A stretch of 64,000 nucleotides of DNA from Bacteroidota bacterium (lineage in GTDB: Bacteria; Bacteroidota; Bacteroidia; Flavobacteriales; Flavobacteriaceae): NCBI GenBank assembly GCA_018267095.1, contig JAFDZC010000004.1, positions 1-64,000 on the forward strand. Reading direction: 5' to 3'. The notes under the pieces were generated by a model, which worked only from the letters and a program-made list of their open reading frames with translations, ran no database searches and was not told where the DNA came from. This document shows, piece by piece, positions 16,293-25,160 of the stretch. Every line of letters starts with the position of its first letter. Position 1 is the stretch's first letter. A program made the translations under genes and the position numbers.

Positions 16293-17843
16293 CTAGAACG
16301 GAACATCATCGTCATTTGAAGACGGCGGATTGATCTGGCTTCCGAAGGCTTCGTTGGCCGACGGCAGATTTTTGGTCAAAAACGGATTGTCTTCGTGGTT
16401 CATTTTAGAAGGCAAATCGTCATAAGCGCCACCGTATTCATCGAGGTTGTCAAATTTACCCAAACTGCCGATGAATTTCAGACGAACATTTTCAAGCGAA
16501 CCGTTACGGTGCTTGGCAATGATGAACTCGGCTTGCCCCTGGGTTGGCGATGCTTCTTCATCGTCCCATTCGTCAATTTTGTAGTATTCCGGACGATAAA
16601 TAAAAGATACAATGTCGGCATCTTGCTCAATCGCCCCTGATTCACGCAAATCCGACAGCAACGGACGTTTGCTTGATCCACGGGTTTCAACTGCACGCGA
16701 TAGCTGTGAAAGCGCAATTACCGGAACGTTGAGTTCTTTGGCCAAGGCTTTTAAGTTTCGCGAGATGGTTGAAATTTCTTGCTCGCGGTTTCCGCCCCCT
16801 TTTCCGGCACTGTTCCCGGCGGTCATGAGTTGCAAATAATCGATGATGATGAGTTTGATACCGTGTTGCGAAGACAAACGTCTGGCTTTGGCCCGAAGGT
16901 CAAAAATCGAAAGCGACGGCGTATCATCAATGTATAAAGGCGCTTTTTCAAGGTTTTTGACTTTGATGGAAAGTTGCTCCCACTCGTGTTTCTCAAGTTT
17001 TCCGGTTCTGAGTTTTTCTGACGATAAGCCGGTTTCTGACGAAATCAAACGCGTGATGAGCTGTACCGACGACATCTCTAATGAGAATACCGCCACCGGA
17101 TGTCCGAAATCAATGGCAATGTTGCGCGCCATCGATAAAACAAAAGCGGTTTTACCCATACCCGGACGCGCCGCAATGATGATTAAATCAGAAGGTTGCC
17201 AGCCCGAAGTAACTTGATCGAGTTTTTCAAAACCGGTGGCAATGCCCGAAAGGCCTTCTTTACCGGCGATTTCTTCAATGCGCTTTTTGGCTTGAATCAC
17301 CAAACTTTGAGCAGTTTCTGAACTTCGCTTGATGTTGCCTTGGGTCACTTCGTACAAACGCGATTCGGCTTTGTCGAGCAAATCAAAAACATCGGTGGTT
17401 TCGTCGTAAGATTCTTCAATAATTTCTGAAGATATTTTAATCAAACTGCGCTGGATGAATTTCTGCAAAATAATACGCGAGTGAAATTCAATATGTGCAG
17501 ACGAAGATATTTTTTGGGTGAGTTGAATCAGGTAAAAATCACCACCGGCCAAATCGAGTTTTGCGTTCTTTTTGAGCTGAGCCGAAACCGTGAGCAAATC
17601 TATCGGTTGGGTATCGGTAAAAAGTTGGACGATGGCTTCAAAAATATACTGATGTGCTTCTTTGTAAAAAGCCTCCGGATGTAAGATGTCAATTACCTCA
17701 TCGACCCCTTTTTTATCAATCATCATCGCACCTAGAACCGCCTCTTCAAGTTCTAAAACCTGCGGAGGCAACTTGCCTTTTTCAAGGTTGATGATGGTGG
17801 TTTTATCGACACGCACCGGGCTGATATTTCTGAAATTTTCCAT
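16293..17843 (-). CDS. dnaB: Replicative DNA helicase DnaB
   Basis: DnaB is the hexameric 5'-3' helicase that unwinds DNA at the replication fork. The 516-residue protein has the N-terminal DnaB domain (about 20-125, LEEAVLGAMMIDKKGVDEV), a linker, and the RecA-like C-terminal domain with Walker A ARPGMGKTAF near residue 228. Walker B/H2 appears as LIIIDYLQLMTAG, followed by ALSQLSRAVE and an arginine-finger region FIYRPEYY. The acidic C-terminal tail ends DDDVPF. Length is normal for Bacteroidota and no intein is present. It is a single gene. Confidence 0.97.
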   Translation of the reverse strand: MENFRNISPVRVDKTTIINLEKGKLPPQVLELEEAVLGAMMIDKKGVDEVIDILHPEAFYKEAHQYIFEAIVQLFTDTQPIDLLTVSAQLKKNAKLDLAGGDFYLIQLTQKISSSAHIEFHSRIILQKFIQRSLIKISSEIIEESYDETTDVFDLLDKAESRLYEVTQGNIKRSSETAQSLVIQAKKRIEEIAGKEGLSGIATGFEKLDQVTSGWQPSDLIIIAARPGMGKTAFVLSMARNIAIDFGHPVAVFSLEMSSVQLITRLISSETGLSSEKLRTGKLEKHEWEQLSIKVKNLEKAPLYIDDTPSLSIFDLRAKARRLSSQHGIKLIIIDYLQLMTAGNSAGKGGGNREQEISTISRNLKALAKELNVPVIALSQLSRAVETRGSSKRPLLSDLRESGAIEQDADIVSFIYRPEYYKIDEWDDEEASPTQGQAEFIIAKHRNGSLENVRLKFIGSLGKFDNLDEYGGAYDDLPSKMNHEDNPFLTKNLPSANEAFGSQINPPSSNDDDVPF

Positions 17844-17931
17844 GTTGCGAATGTATGTAAATTCAAAAAATTGATAGGCTTTAGTTATACAAAAACAAGT
17901 GTTAATAAATTTTCAGTTTTGTTCAAAACCA

Positions 17932-17963
17932 CAAAAAAATCCGAAACCAAAGGGCTCCGGATT
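17932..17963 (-). terminator. Terminator after accA
   Basis: On the minus strand AATCCG pairs with CGGATT across a 14-base loop, followed by a run of seven T. It lies 28 bases past the accA stop. Confidence 0.75.
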
Positions 17964-17990
17964 CAGTGTAAAAAAGTAAGAATTTACACT

Positions 17991-18944
17991 TTATTCTTTG
18001 TACTCGCCCATTTTGCTGTATTTGTCCATACGTTGCGCCACCAATTCTTCTGTTGATAAATCTTTGAGCTCATTGAACGCTTTCATAATATACTGCTTGA
18101 CGGTTTTAAAAGTCGTGTCTTTGTCGTAATGCGCACCGCCCAATGGTTCAGGTATAATGTCATCGACCAATTTGTGTTTTTTCATGTCTGAAGAGGTCAA
18201 TTTAAGTGCTTCGGCCGCTTGCTCTTTGTATTCCCAACTCTTCCAGAGAATCGATGAACAAGATTCCGGAGAAATCACCGAATACCAAGTATTTTCCATC
18301 ATCAGTACACGATCGCCCACGCCAATGCCCAGTGCACCACCTGAAGCTCCTTCGCCCACAATGACACAAATAATCGGCACACGCAAACGCGACATCTCAA
18401 AAATGTTGCGCGCAATAGCCTCGCCTTGTCCGCGCTCTTCGGCTTCCATGCCCGGATAAGCGCCCGGAGTATCAATAAAAGTCACAACCGGAATGTTGAA
18501 TTTCTCGGCCATTTTCATCAGGCGCAAAGCTTTGCGGTAACCTTCAGGATTGGCCATACCAAAATTTCGGTACTGACGCATTTTGATGTTGATGCCTTTT
18601 TGTTGTCCGATGAGCATAAACGACTGACCGTCAATTTTGCCCAATCCGCCAATCATCGCTTTGTCATCTTTGAAATTTCTGTCACCGAACAACTCCAAAA
18701 ACACACCGTTGGTAATAGTGGTAATATGTTCTAAAGTGTACGGTCGGTTGGGATGTCTCGACAACTGAACACGTTGCCAAGCGGTAAGGTTTTTATATAT
18801 TTTTCGTTTGGTTTCTTCGAGTTTCTTTTCGATTTGTTTGCAGGTTTCGGTAACATCTACGTTAGATTCAATTCCGATGATCTGACATTTATCTAACTGA
18901 TCTTCGAGTTCTTTAATCGGCAACTCAAAATCTAAATATTCCAT
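17991..18944 (-). CDS. accA: Acetyl-CoA carboxylase carboxyltransferase subunit alpha
   Basis: AccA with AccD transfers the carboxyl group from biotin to acetyl-CoA, making malonyl-CoA for fatty acid synthesis. The 317-residue protein begins [17 protein letters not shown]. It contains the family motifs [22 protein letters not shown], the [18 protein letters not shown] core and [15 protein letters not shown], which forms the oxyanion and CoA pocket. It is full length. accD is not nearby, as is usual in this phylum. A terminator follows. Confidence 0.97.
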   Translation of the reverse strand: MEYLDFELPIKELEDQLDKCQIIGIESNVDVTETCKQIEKKLEETKRKIYKNLTAWQRVQLSRHPNRPYTLEHITTITNGVFLELFGDRNFKDDKAMIGGLGKIDGQSFMLIGQQKGINIKMRQYRNFGMANPEGYRKALRLMKMAEKFNIPVVTFIDTPGAYPGMEAEERGQGEAIARNIFEMSRLRVPIICVIVGEGASGGALGIGVGDRVLMMENTWYSVISPESCSSILWKSWEYKEQAAEALKLTSSDMKKHKLVDDIIPEPLGGAHYDKDTTFKTVKQYIMKAFNELKDLSTEELVAQRMDKYSKMGEYKE

Positions 18945-19040
18945 GCGAAAGTGCTTTTTTAGTTAGGTGAACAAAGATAAAACTTAAAATGAGTACCGAA
19001 AGAAATTTTTTGTTTTTAGTTGTAAACAATCGCGCAAAAT

Positions 19041-19919
19041 TTATTCGGATTGGCGGTTTTTAATGATGCCGTTGATGATGACCGTCACGATAATAATCAG
19101 TGCGCCAAAGTAAAATTGCGGACTCATTTTTTCTTTTTCGTCAAAAACCAACACAGCCAAAATAGTTCCGTAAATGGGCTCAAGGTTAATGGTCAGCATC
19201 ACCGTATACGGGCTCAAAAAACGCATGACTTGTACCGATCCGATAAACGCATAAGCCGTACAAACCGAACTGAGTAAAGCCAAATACAACCAATCAGATG
19301 CGCTGACCTGAAAGAACGATGCATTGAATCCGCCCGAGAAAGCCAGTAAAACCGAAAAGAACAACACCCCACCGGCAATTTCATAAAAAGATACCACCGA
19401 CGGATTGTGGGTTTTGGCAAATTTACTGTTGATGATCGAGAACAAAGCCGACAGAAACGCCGAGGTCAATGCGAGTAAAATTCCTTCAATATAATGCGCT
19501 TCAACGCGAAAAATAATACTGAGTCCGGCAATGACCATGAGCCCGAAAAAGACTTCATATAAAACCACTTTTTTCCCGGTAAGCAAAGGTTCGAGCAACG
19601 AGGCAAAAAAAGCACCCGTTGACAAACACGCCAAAGTTACCGATACGTTCGAGACTTTAATTGCCCTAAAAAAAGTAAACCAATGCATGGCTATCACTAC
19701 ACCGGCTATGAGCAATTGCAAAAGCTCTTTAGTAGAGAGTTTGAGCGGAAATTTTTTATAAAGGATATACACCAAAATAAAAGCGGCAGCCAAAAGCATG
19801 CGATACCAAACCAGCGGCAGAGCATCGAGCGAAATCAGCGCGCCGAGTACCGCGGTAAAACCCCAAATAAAAACAATCAAATGGAGCTGGAGATAGCTTT
19901 TGAATTTATCGCTTGGCAT
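19041..19919 (-). CDS. EamA/DMT-family transporter
   Basis: This is an inner-membrane protein of about 292 residues with roughly ten hydrophobic helices and two EamA repeats, a family that exports metabolites such as amino acids. An upstream frame extends to 19976, but the ATG at 19919 gives MPSDKFKSYLQLHLIVFIWG, the typical N-terminus with the first helix, and overlaps the end of the upstream permease gene by 14 bases. Motifs such as GFTAVLGALISLDALPLVWYR and the second-repeat LEPIYGTILAVLVFDE are characteristic. The substrate cannot be told from sequence. It lies in a run with tgt and the LptG-like gene. Confidence 0.88.
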   Translation of the reverse strand: MPSDKFKSYLQLHLIVFIWGFTAVLGALISLDALPLVWYRMLLAAAFILVYILYKKFPLKLSTKELLQLLIAGVVIAMHWFTFFRAIKVSNVSVTLACLSTGAFFASLLEPLLTGKKVVLYEVFFGLMVIAGLSIIFRVEAHYIEGILLALTSAFLSALFSIINSKFAKTHNPSVVSFYEIAGGVLFFSVLLAFSGGFNASFFQVSASDWLYLALLSSVCTAYAFIGSVQVMRFLSPYTVMLTINLEPIYGTILAVLVFDEKEKMSPQFYFGALIIIVTVIINGIIKNRQSE

Positions 19920-20991
19920 TGCGCAGTAAATAATAGGCCAAACCACCAAAAATAATATTCGGAATCCAAACGGCAATCAGCGGTGGAATACTTGATTTTT
20001 CGGCCAAAACACCAAAAATCTTATCAAAAAACACAAAGGTAAAAGCAATGAGAATGCCCAGTGCAAGGTTCATTCCCATACCGCCGCGACGCTTCATAGA
20101 CGAAACAGCCACCGCAATAATGGTCAAAATAAACGCCGAAACCGGAATGCTGTATTTTTTGTACAACACTACTAAATACACATCGATATTGGCCGAGCCG
20201 CGTTTGCGTTCTTTGGCAATAAAATCTTGCAATTCAAACAGCGAAAGCGTTTCTGCGATATATACCGTTGGCGTTAAATCTTCAAAGGCAAAATTAAATT
20301 TCATCTCGCGCTCTTCGGCTTTTTCGATTACATCATCCAATTCTCCGACGGTTCTTTTGACAAAACCATACAAAGTAAAGTTTTTCTTTTTGGGGTTCCA
20401 ACGAATGCGGTTGGCGGTGATTTTATAATCGAGTTGGTCGCCTTTGAACTTTTCATAGCTGAAGTTAAAAGCCGTTTCAGACATCGTATTGAAATTGCTC
20501 ACATAAATGTATTCGTCGTCGTTGACTTGTCGGTAGACATCGGTGTTGTCCCGCATTTCTTCGCGGCCGTTTCCTATGAGATACATATACCGAAATGTTT
20601 TGAACCCTTCGCTGGCTTTGGGCACAAAAAAGAAACCCATCATCAGCGAGGTAAACGATACGATGGTCGCGCCAATAATATAGGGTCGCATAAAGCGCGT
20701 AAACGAAATTCCGGAACTCAGAATCGCAATGATTTCGGTATTGTTGGCGAGTTTTGAGGTAAACCAAATCACCGATAAAAACAAGAAAATCGGGAACAAC
20801 AAATTGGCAAAGTAAATCACAAAGTCAACGTAATACATAGCAATTTTGCCAAACGGAACCTGATTTTCAATCATACGGTTGACCTTTTCAGAGACGTCAA
20901 TGACAATTCCAATCGGAATAAACAACAAGAGCATCACCGTGAAAGTCACGAGATATCTTTTGAGGATGTATTTATCAATGATTGTCAGCAT
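19906..20991 (-). CDS. LptF/LptG-family (YjgP/YjgQ) permease
   Basis: LptF and LptG are the inner-membrane subunits of the ABC exporter that moves lipopolysaccharide to the outer membrane. The product, about 361 residues from the ATG at 20991 (MLTIIDKYILKRYLVTF), shows the family layout: two N-terminal membrane segments, a third segment, a large periplasmic beta-jellyroll (about 130-265) and three C-terminal helices. The motifs IPIGIVIDVSEK and MRPYIIGA fit. It lies 18 bases downstream of tgt, a pairing often seen in Flavobacteriia. Which of the two paralogues it is cannot be decided from this sequence alone. A longer start at 21006 is possible. Confidence 0.88.
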   Translation of the reverse strand: MLTIIDKYILKRYLVTFTVMLLLFIPIGIVIDVSEKVNRMIENQVPFGKIAMYYVDFVIYFANLLFPIFLFLSVIWFTSKLANNTEIIAILSSGISFTRFMRPYIIGATIVSFTSLMMGFFFVPKASEGFKTFRYMYLIGNGREEMRDNTDVYRQVNDDEYIYVSNFNTMSETAFNFSYEKFKGDQLDYKITANRIRWNPKKKNFTLYGFVKRTVGELDDVIEKAEEREMKFNFAFEDLTPTVYIAETLSLFELQDFIAKERKRGSANIDVYLVVLYKKYSIPVSAFILTIIAVAVSSMKRRGGMGMNLALGILIAFTFVFFDKIFGVLAEKSSIPPLIAVWIPNIIFGGLAYYLLRNAKR

Positions 20992-21009
20992 GATTGAAGT
21001 TGTCAACGA

Positions 21010-22140
21010 TTACAAACGCTGGCTCATATTCTTGACCATCATATCTTTCCAGGTTCTAAAATCACCGGCTAAGATATGCTTTCTGGCTTCACGAACCAAC
21101 CACAAATAAAATCCGAGGTTGTGAATGGTGGCGATTTGCTTGCCTAAATATTCATTGGCGGCAAACAAATGACGCAAATATGCTTTGGTGTATTCGGTAT
21201 CGACAAAGGTGTAGCCCATTTCATCGAGCGGTGAAAAATCGGCTTCCCATTTTTTGTTTTTGATGTTGATCACCCCATTGGCGGTAAACAACATTCCGTT
21301 GCGCGCATTTCGGGTTGGCATCACACAATCAAACATATCCACACCCAAGGCGATGTTTTCAAGGATATTAATCGGGGTACCCACGCCCATCAGATAACGC
21401 GGTTTGTCTTCGGGTAATATGTCACAGACCACTTCGGTCATGGCGTACATTTCTTCTGCAGGCTCACCCACTGATAAACCGCCAATGGCATTGCCTTGCT
21501 GGTTGGTGTTGGCAATGTATTCAGCCGATTGTTGACGCAAATCTTTATAAGTACTTCCTTGTACAATCGGAAAAAGCGTTTGCTCATAACCGTATTTGAC
21601 CGGCACTTTATCCAGATGTGCGATACATCTATCCAGCCAACGATGCGTCATTTGCATCGAGCGTCGCGCGTAATGAAAATCACACGGATACGGCGTACAC
21701 TCGTCAAAAGCCATGATGATGTCGGCGCCAATGGTTCGCTGGATTTCCATGACATTTTCAGGGGTAAAAAAGTGATACGAACCATCAATATGCGATTTAA
21801 ACTTGACGCCTTCTTCTTTGATTTTTCGGTTGGCCGAAAGTGAATACACTTGATATCCCCCCGAATCCGTAAGAATGTTTCGATCCCAATTCATGAATTT
21901 GTGCAATCCGCCGGCCTGCTCTAAAATAGGCGTTTGCGGACGCAAGTATAAATGATAGGTATTCCCTAGGATAATATCGGGGTTGATTTCTTCTTTAAGC
22001 TCGCGTTGGTGCACCCCTTTGACTGAGGCAACGGTTCCAACAGGCATAAAAATCGGGGTTTCAATGGTGCCGTGATCAGTGGTAATCACACCGGCACGGG
22101 CTTTAGATTGTGGGTCTCTTTGTAATAAATCGAACTTCAT
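21010..22140 (-). CDS. tgt: tRNA-guanine transglycosylase
   Basis: Tgt exchanges guanine 34 of GUN-anticodon tRNAs for the queuosine precursor preQ1. The 376-residue product from the ATG at 22140 (MKFDLLQRDPQSKARAG) has the TIM-barrel family motifs: MPVGTVASVKG, GNTYHLYLRP, TDSGGYQV, MAFDECTPYP with a catalytic aspartate, GGLSVGEP and the nucleophile region DMFDCVMPTRNARNG. The usual C-terminal zinc site C-x-C-x2-C is not present; the matching segment reads EMGYTFVDTEYTKAYLRHL, although the later histidine (HNLGFY) remains. I recall the same replacement in other flavobacterial Tgt proteins, so it is probably a lineage trait. It is the first gene of tgt-lptG-eamA. Confidence 0.95.
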   Translation of the reverse strand: MKFDLLQRDPQSKARAGVITTDHGTIETPIFMPVGTVASVKGVHQRELKEEINPDIILGNTYHLYLRPQTPILEQAGGLHKFMNWDRNILTDSGGYQVYSLSANRKIKEEGVKFKSHIDGSYHFFTPENVMEIQRTIGADIIMAFDECTPYPCDFHYARRSMQMTHRWLDRCIAHLDKVPVKYGYEQTLFPIVQGSTYKDLRQQSAEYIANTNQQGNAIGGLSVGEPAEEMYAMTEVVCDILPEDKPRYLMGVGTPINILENIALGVDMFDCVMPTRNARNGMLFTANGVINIKNKKWEADFSPLDEMGYTFVDTEYTKAYLRHLFAANEYLGKQIATIHNLGFYLWLVREARKHILAGDFRTWKDMMVKNMSQRL

Positions 22141-22313
22141 ATGGGCATTTTCAGTCGGCAAAGATAGTTTAATTTAAAAATTAGGCAATGTGAATCTTTT
22201 GGGCAAAAGCACTAAGATGATGAGTACTAACTATACTTGAATAAGCAAATTTATTTTCTTGAAAACCGCGGTTCAAATAGGTGTACCTCTTTGCCAACGA
22301 ACATTTAAATCTT

Positions 22314-22412
22314 CAAATGTTAAATTGTGTCATTTTTTTATTTTTTTTTAAAATGACACAACTTTTGTGTCAAAATATTTTTTTTGAAAAAAATGACACA
22401 ATTTAACATTTG
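22314..22412. repeat. Perfect 26-bp inverted repeat with nested hairpin
   Basis: The arms at 22314-22339 and 22387-22412 are exact reverse complements; each contains AAATGTTAAATTGTGTCA or its complement. The 47-base centre holds a second palindrome, TGACACAA (22354-22361)-CTT-TTGTGTCA (22365-22372). The box TGACACAA therefore occurs four times in alternating orientation. It lies in the tgt/DUF4199 divergent gap (22141-22532). It could be a multi-site operator, a cruciform or a large hairpin element. I see no protein gene in the gap. Confidence 0.85.
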
Positions 22413-22532
22413 GCCAAAATAATGAGCTACAGTGCTTTTTTCTGATGAATTGTTAAAAATTGCATCGAGTCAACAAGACATGTAACATCTTTCGGTAAAG
22501 TCTGACCCATGCACAACTAAAAATCATCCAAA

Positions 22533-23051
22533 ATGAATGCACCCAACCTAAAATCGATGCTCAAATACGGGCTTTTTATGGGTACCGGATTTTGCCTCTA
22601 CACCACGCTGATGTGGCTTACCCGCTTAGACAGTACTTATTTAAACATGGGTCAATATTTAGATATGCTTATTGTACTACTGCCGGTGGCGGTTATTTTT
22701 GTGGCCATCAAAGAAGAACTGCAAACCAAAACGCTTTTGTGGTGGCAAAGAATGCTCCTGGCTATGGGCATTGGGGTTGTTTCATACGTGATTTACGAAC
22801 CTTATTTGTATTTATACCACCATTACATCAACCCTGACTGGTTTTCGAATGTGTTGCAACTCAAAGAAACCGAGCTCAACGCTGCGCACACTGCGCCCGA
22901 GAAAATCACCGAAACGCTGCAACAAATGCACCAAGCCAATACCCGACAAGACGGCTTGTTCAAACTCAGTACGTTTTTGCCGTCGGTGGTGATTTTGCCC
23001 AGTTTGATTGCTTTGGTTTCAATGATTTTCTTGAAGAAAAAAGCTGCTTAA
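22533..23051 (+). CDS. DUF4199-type membrane protein
   Basis: The 172-residue product has about four hydrophobic segments: near 10-28, 40-60, 70-90 and 148-168. It looks like the Bacteroidota-specific DUF4199 family, with an N-terminal KYGLFMGTGFCLYTTLMW and a soluble stretch between the third and fourth helices. No enzymatic motif is visible and the function of the family is unknown. It is an isolated gene; upstream lies the nested inverted repeat at 22314-22412 and downstream a dispersed repeat copy. Confidence 0.7.
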   Translation: MNAPNLKSMLKYGLFMGTGFCLYTTLMWLTRLDSTYLNMGQYLDMLIVLLPVAVIFVAIKEELQTKTLLWWQRMLLAMGIGVVSYVIYEPYLYLYHHYINPDWFSNVLQLKETELNAAHTAPEKITETLQQMHQANTRQDGLFKLSTFLPSVVILPSLIALVSMIFLKKKAA

Positions 23052-23119
23052 AATCAGCTACGAATGAAGTCCGCGCGGATGCGTTTGAATCATTGGCACA
23101 AATGATACAGGCGAAACCC

Positions 23120-23198
23120 GCGTGAAGGATGGCAGCGATAGCCCGCAGCGCGCAGCGCGAGGACTAAAGCGAACAGCCTGACCCGCAGGGGCACGCCC
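23120..23198 (+). repeat. Dispersed GCGTGAAGG...GGCACGCCC repeat (forward copy)
   Basis: It begins GCGTGAAGGATGGCAGCG, contains CTAAAGCGAACAGCCTGA and ends GGGGCACGCCC. It is homologous to 4555-4662 in the opposite orientation and more weakly to 266-364. All copies are intergenic. Confidence 0.75.
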
Positions 23199-23287
23199 AA
23201 AATAAACTGCGATAAAACCTCAGCTTTGATTTGCCGCCCTGCGAAATTAGCCTTACTTTTGGGGCTCAAACAAATGAAACATTACTC

Positions 23288-24133
23288 ATGGCTGACATCA
23301 AACAATTACATGATTTTAGTGTACAAGTGCGCCGCGATATTTTACGAATGGTTCATGCGGTCAATTCGGGGCATCCGGGCGGATCGTTGGGCTGTACCGA
23401 ATTTATGGTGGCTTTGTACCAACACCTTATGAAACGCAAACCGGGCTTTGACATGAACGGTGTGGGCGAAGACGTTTTCTTTTTGTCTAACGGTCATATT
23501 TCACCGGTTTTCTATAGCGTTTTGGCGCGCTCGGGTTATTTTCCGGTGAGCGAACTTGCAACTTTTAGACTCATCAACTCGCGTTTGCAAGGGCATCCGA
23601 CCACGCATGAAGGATTGCCGGGGGTTCGTGTAGCCTCGGGTTCATTAGGGCAAGGAATGTCGGTAGCTTTGGGTGCAGCTCAGGCCAAAAAACTCAACAA
23701 AGACGCGCATTTGGTATACAGCTTACACGGTGATGGCGAATTGCAAGAAGGTCAAAACTGGGAAGCCATCATGTATGCATCGGCCAAAAAAGTCGATAAT
23801 TTGATTGCGACTATTGACCTCAACGGAAAACAAATTGACGGAACCACCGACGAAGTTTTGTGTATGGGCGATGTAAAAGCTAAGTTCTTGGCTTTTGACT
23901 GGGACGTAGTCGAAATCAAACAAGGCAACGATTTACAAGCCATTATTGACGGCATGACTTTGGCCCAATCAAAAACCGGAAAAGGCAAACCGATCTGTGT
24001 GCTTTTAGAAACTGAAATGGGCAACGGAGTAGACTTTATGATGCACAGCCACGCTTGGCACGGAAAAGCGCCGAACGATGCGCAACTCGAAACTGCTTTG
24101 GCTCAGAACCCAGAAACTTTGGGCGATTATTAA
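23288..24133 (+). CDS. Transketolase, N-terminal (TPP-binding) subunit
   Basis: Transketolase moves two-carbon units between sugars in the pentose phosphate pathway. This 281-residue protein matches the first half of the enzyme. It has HAVNSGHPGGSLG and ASGSLGQGMSVALGAA, and the TPP/metal motif begins HGDGELQEGQNWEA. The ATG at 23288 (MADIKQLHDFSVQVRRDIL) is preferred over an earlier TTG at 23231. The second half is encoded by a separate gene 24 bases downstream. The two proteins should form one active heterotetramer. This split form is common in Bacteroidota and is not a frameshift, since each part has a normal start. Confidence 0.94.
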   Translation: MADIKQLHDFSVQVRRDILRMVHAVNSGHPGGSLGCTEFMVALYQHLMKRKPGFDMNGVGEDVFFLSNGHISPVFYSVLARSGYFPVSELATFRLINSRLQGHPTTHEGLPGVRVASGSLGQGMSVALGAAQAKKLNKDAHLVYSLHGDGELQEGQNWEAIMYASAKKVDNLIATIDLNGKQIDGTTDEVLCMGDVKAKFLAFDWDVVEIKQGNDLQAIIDGMTLAQSKTGKGKPICVLLETEMGNGVDFMMHSHAWHGKAPNDAQLETALAQNPETLGDY

Positions 24134-24157
24134 TCATTGGTAAAAGACAATACAAAC

Positions 24158-25111
24158 ATGAAAAAATATATCAATACCGGAAGTAAAGATACCCGATCGG
24201 GTTTTGGCGCCGGAATGACAGAATTGGGTAAAACCAACGAAAATGTAGTAGCGCTTTGTGCCGATTTGATTGGCTCGCTCAAATTAGATGAATTTATTAA
24301 AAACCATCCGGAACGCTTTTTTCAGATTGGTATTGCCGAAGCAAATATGATAGGCATTGCCGCCGGATTGACCATTGGCGGAAAAATTCCTTATACGGGT
24401 ACTTTTGCCAATTTCTCAACCGGACGCGTATATGATCAAATTCGTCAATCGGTGGCGTATTCTGATAAAAACGTCAAGATTTGCGCCTCGCACGCCGGAC
24501 TTACTTTGGGCGAAGACGGAGCAACCCACCAAATTTTAGAAGACATCGGGCTCATGAAAATGCTGCCGGGTATGACGGTCATCAATCCGTGTGATTATAA
24601 CCAAACCAAGGCCGCTACGATTGCGATTGCGGAACACCACGGTCCGGTGTATTTGCGTTTTGGTCGTCCGGTGGTGCCCAACTTTATGCCGGCTGATGAA
24701 CCTTTTGTGATTGGAAAGGCCATTATGCTCACCGAAGGATCAGATGTAACCATTGTGGCGACCGGTCATTTGGTATGGGAAGCCCTACAAGCTGCTGAAG
24801 CTTTGGAAGAAAAAGGCATCAAAGCCGAGGTCATCAACATCCATACAATTAAACCGCTGGATGAAGAAGCTATATTGAATTCACTCTCAAAAACGCGTTG
24901 CATCGTAACAGCCGAAGAGCACAACATTATTGGCGGATTGGGCGAAAGCGTATCGAGAGTTTTGGCGTTGAAAGATCCGGTCCCGCAAGAATTTGTAGCC
25001 GTAAACGACAGCTTTGGCGAATCGGGCACACCCGAACAACTCATGGAAAAATACAAACTCAACAGCGCTGCCATTGTAGAAGCGGTGGATCGAGTTTTGA
25101 AGAGAAAATAA
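24158..25111 (+). CDS. Transketolase, C-terminal subunit
   Basis: This 317-residue protein supplies the pyrimidine-binding domain (about 1-170) and the C-terminal domain of transketolase. The motifs GIAEANMIGIAAGL, the catalytic-glutamate region, the HAGLTLGEDGATHQ substrate loop and ATGHLVWEALQAAE are visible. The ATG at 24158 (MKKYINTGSKDTRSGFG) is preferred over a start at 24137. It pairs with the preceding gene to make the full enzyme. A strong terminator follows at 25129-25160. Confidence 0.94.
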   Translation: MKKYINTGSKDTRSGFGAGMTELGKTNENVVALCADLIGSLKLDEFIKNHPERFFQIGIAEANMIGIAAGLTIGGKIPYTGTFANFSTGRVYDQIRQSVAYSDKNVKICASHAGLTLGEDGATHQILEDIGLMKMLPGMTVINPCDYNQTKAATIAIAEHHGPVYLRFGRPVVPNFMPADEPFVIGKAIMLTEGSDVTIVATGHLVWEALQAAEALEEKGIKAEVINIHTIKPLDEEAILNSLSKTRCIVTAEEHNIIGGLGESVSRVLALKDPVPQEFVAVNDSFGESGTPEQLMEKYKLNSAAIVEAVDRVLKRK

Positions 25112-25128
25112 AATATTTTATATGTAAT

Positions 25129-25160
25129 AAAAATCCCGCTCGAGAGGCGGGATTTTTTTA
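25129..25160 (+). terminator. Terminator between transketolase and FKBP gene
   Basis: AAATCCCGC and GCGGGATTT form a 9-bp stem with loop TCGAGAG and a T7 tail. The A-rich left flank lets it serve the convergent FKBP gene as well. Confidence 0.88.

Noticed and set aside
23288-25111. Split transketolase as a frameshifted gene
   Set aside because: Each half has its own start and normal boundaries; the two-gene form is usual in Bacteroidota.
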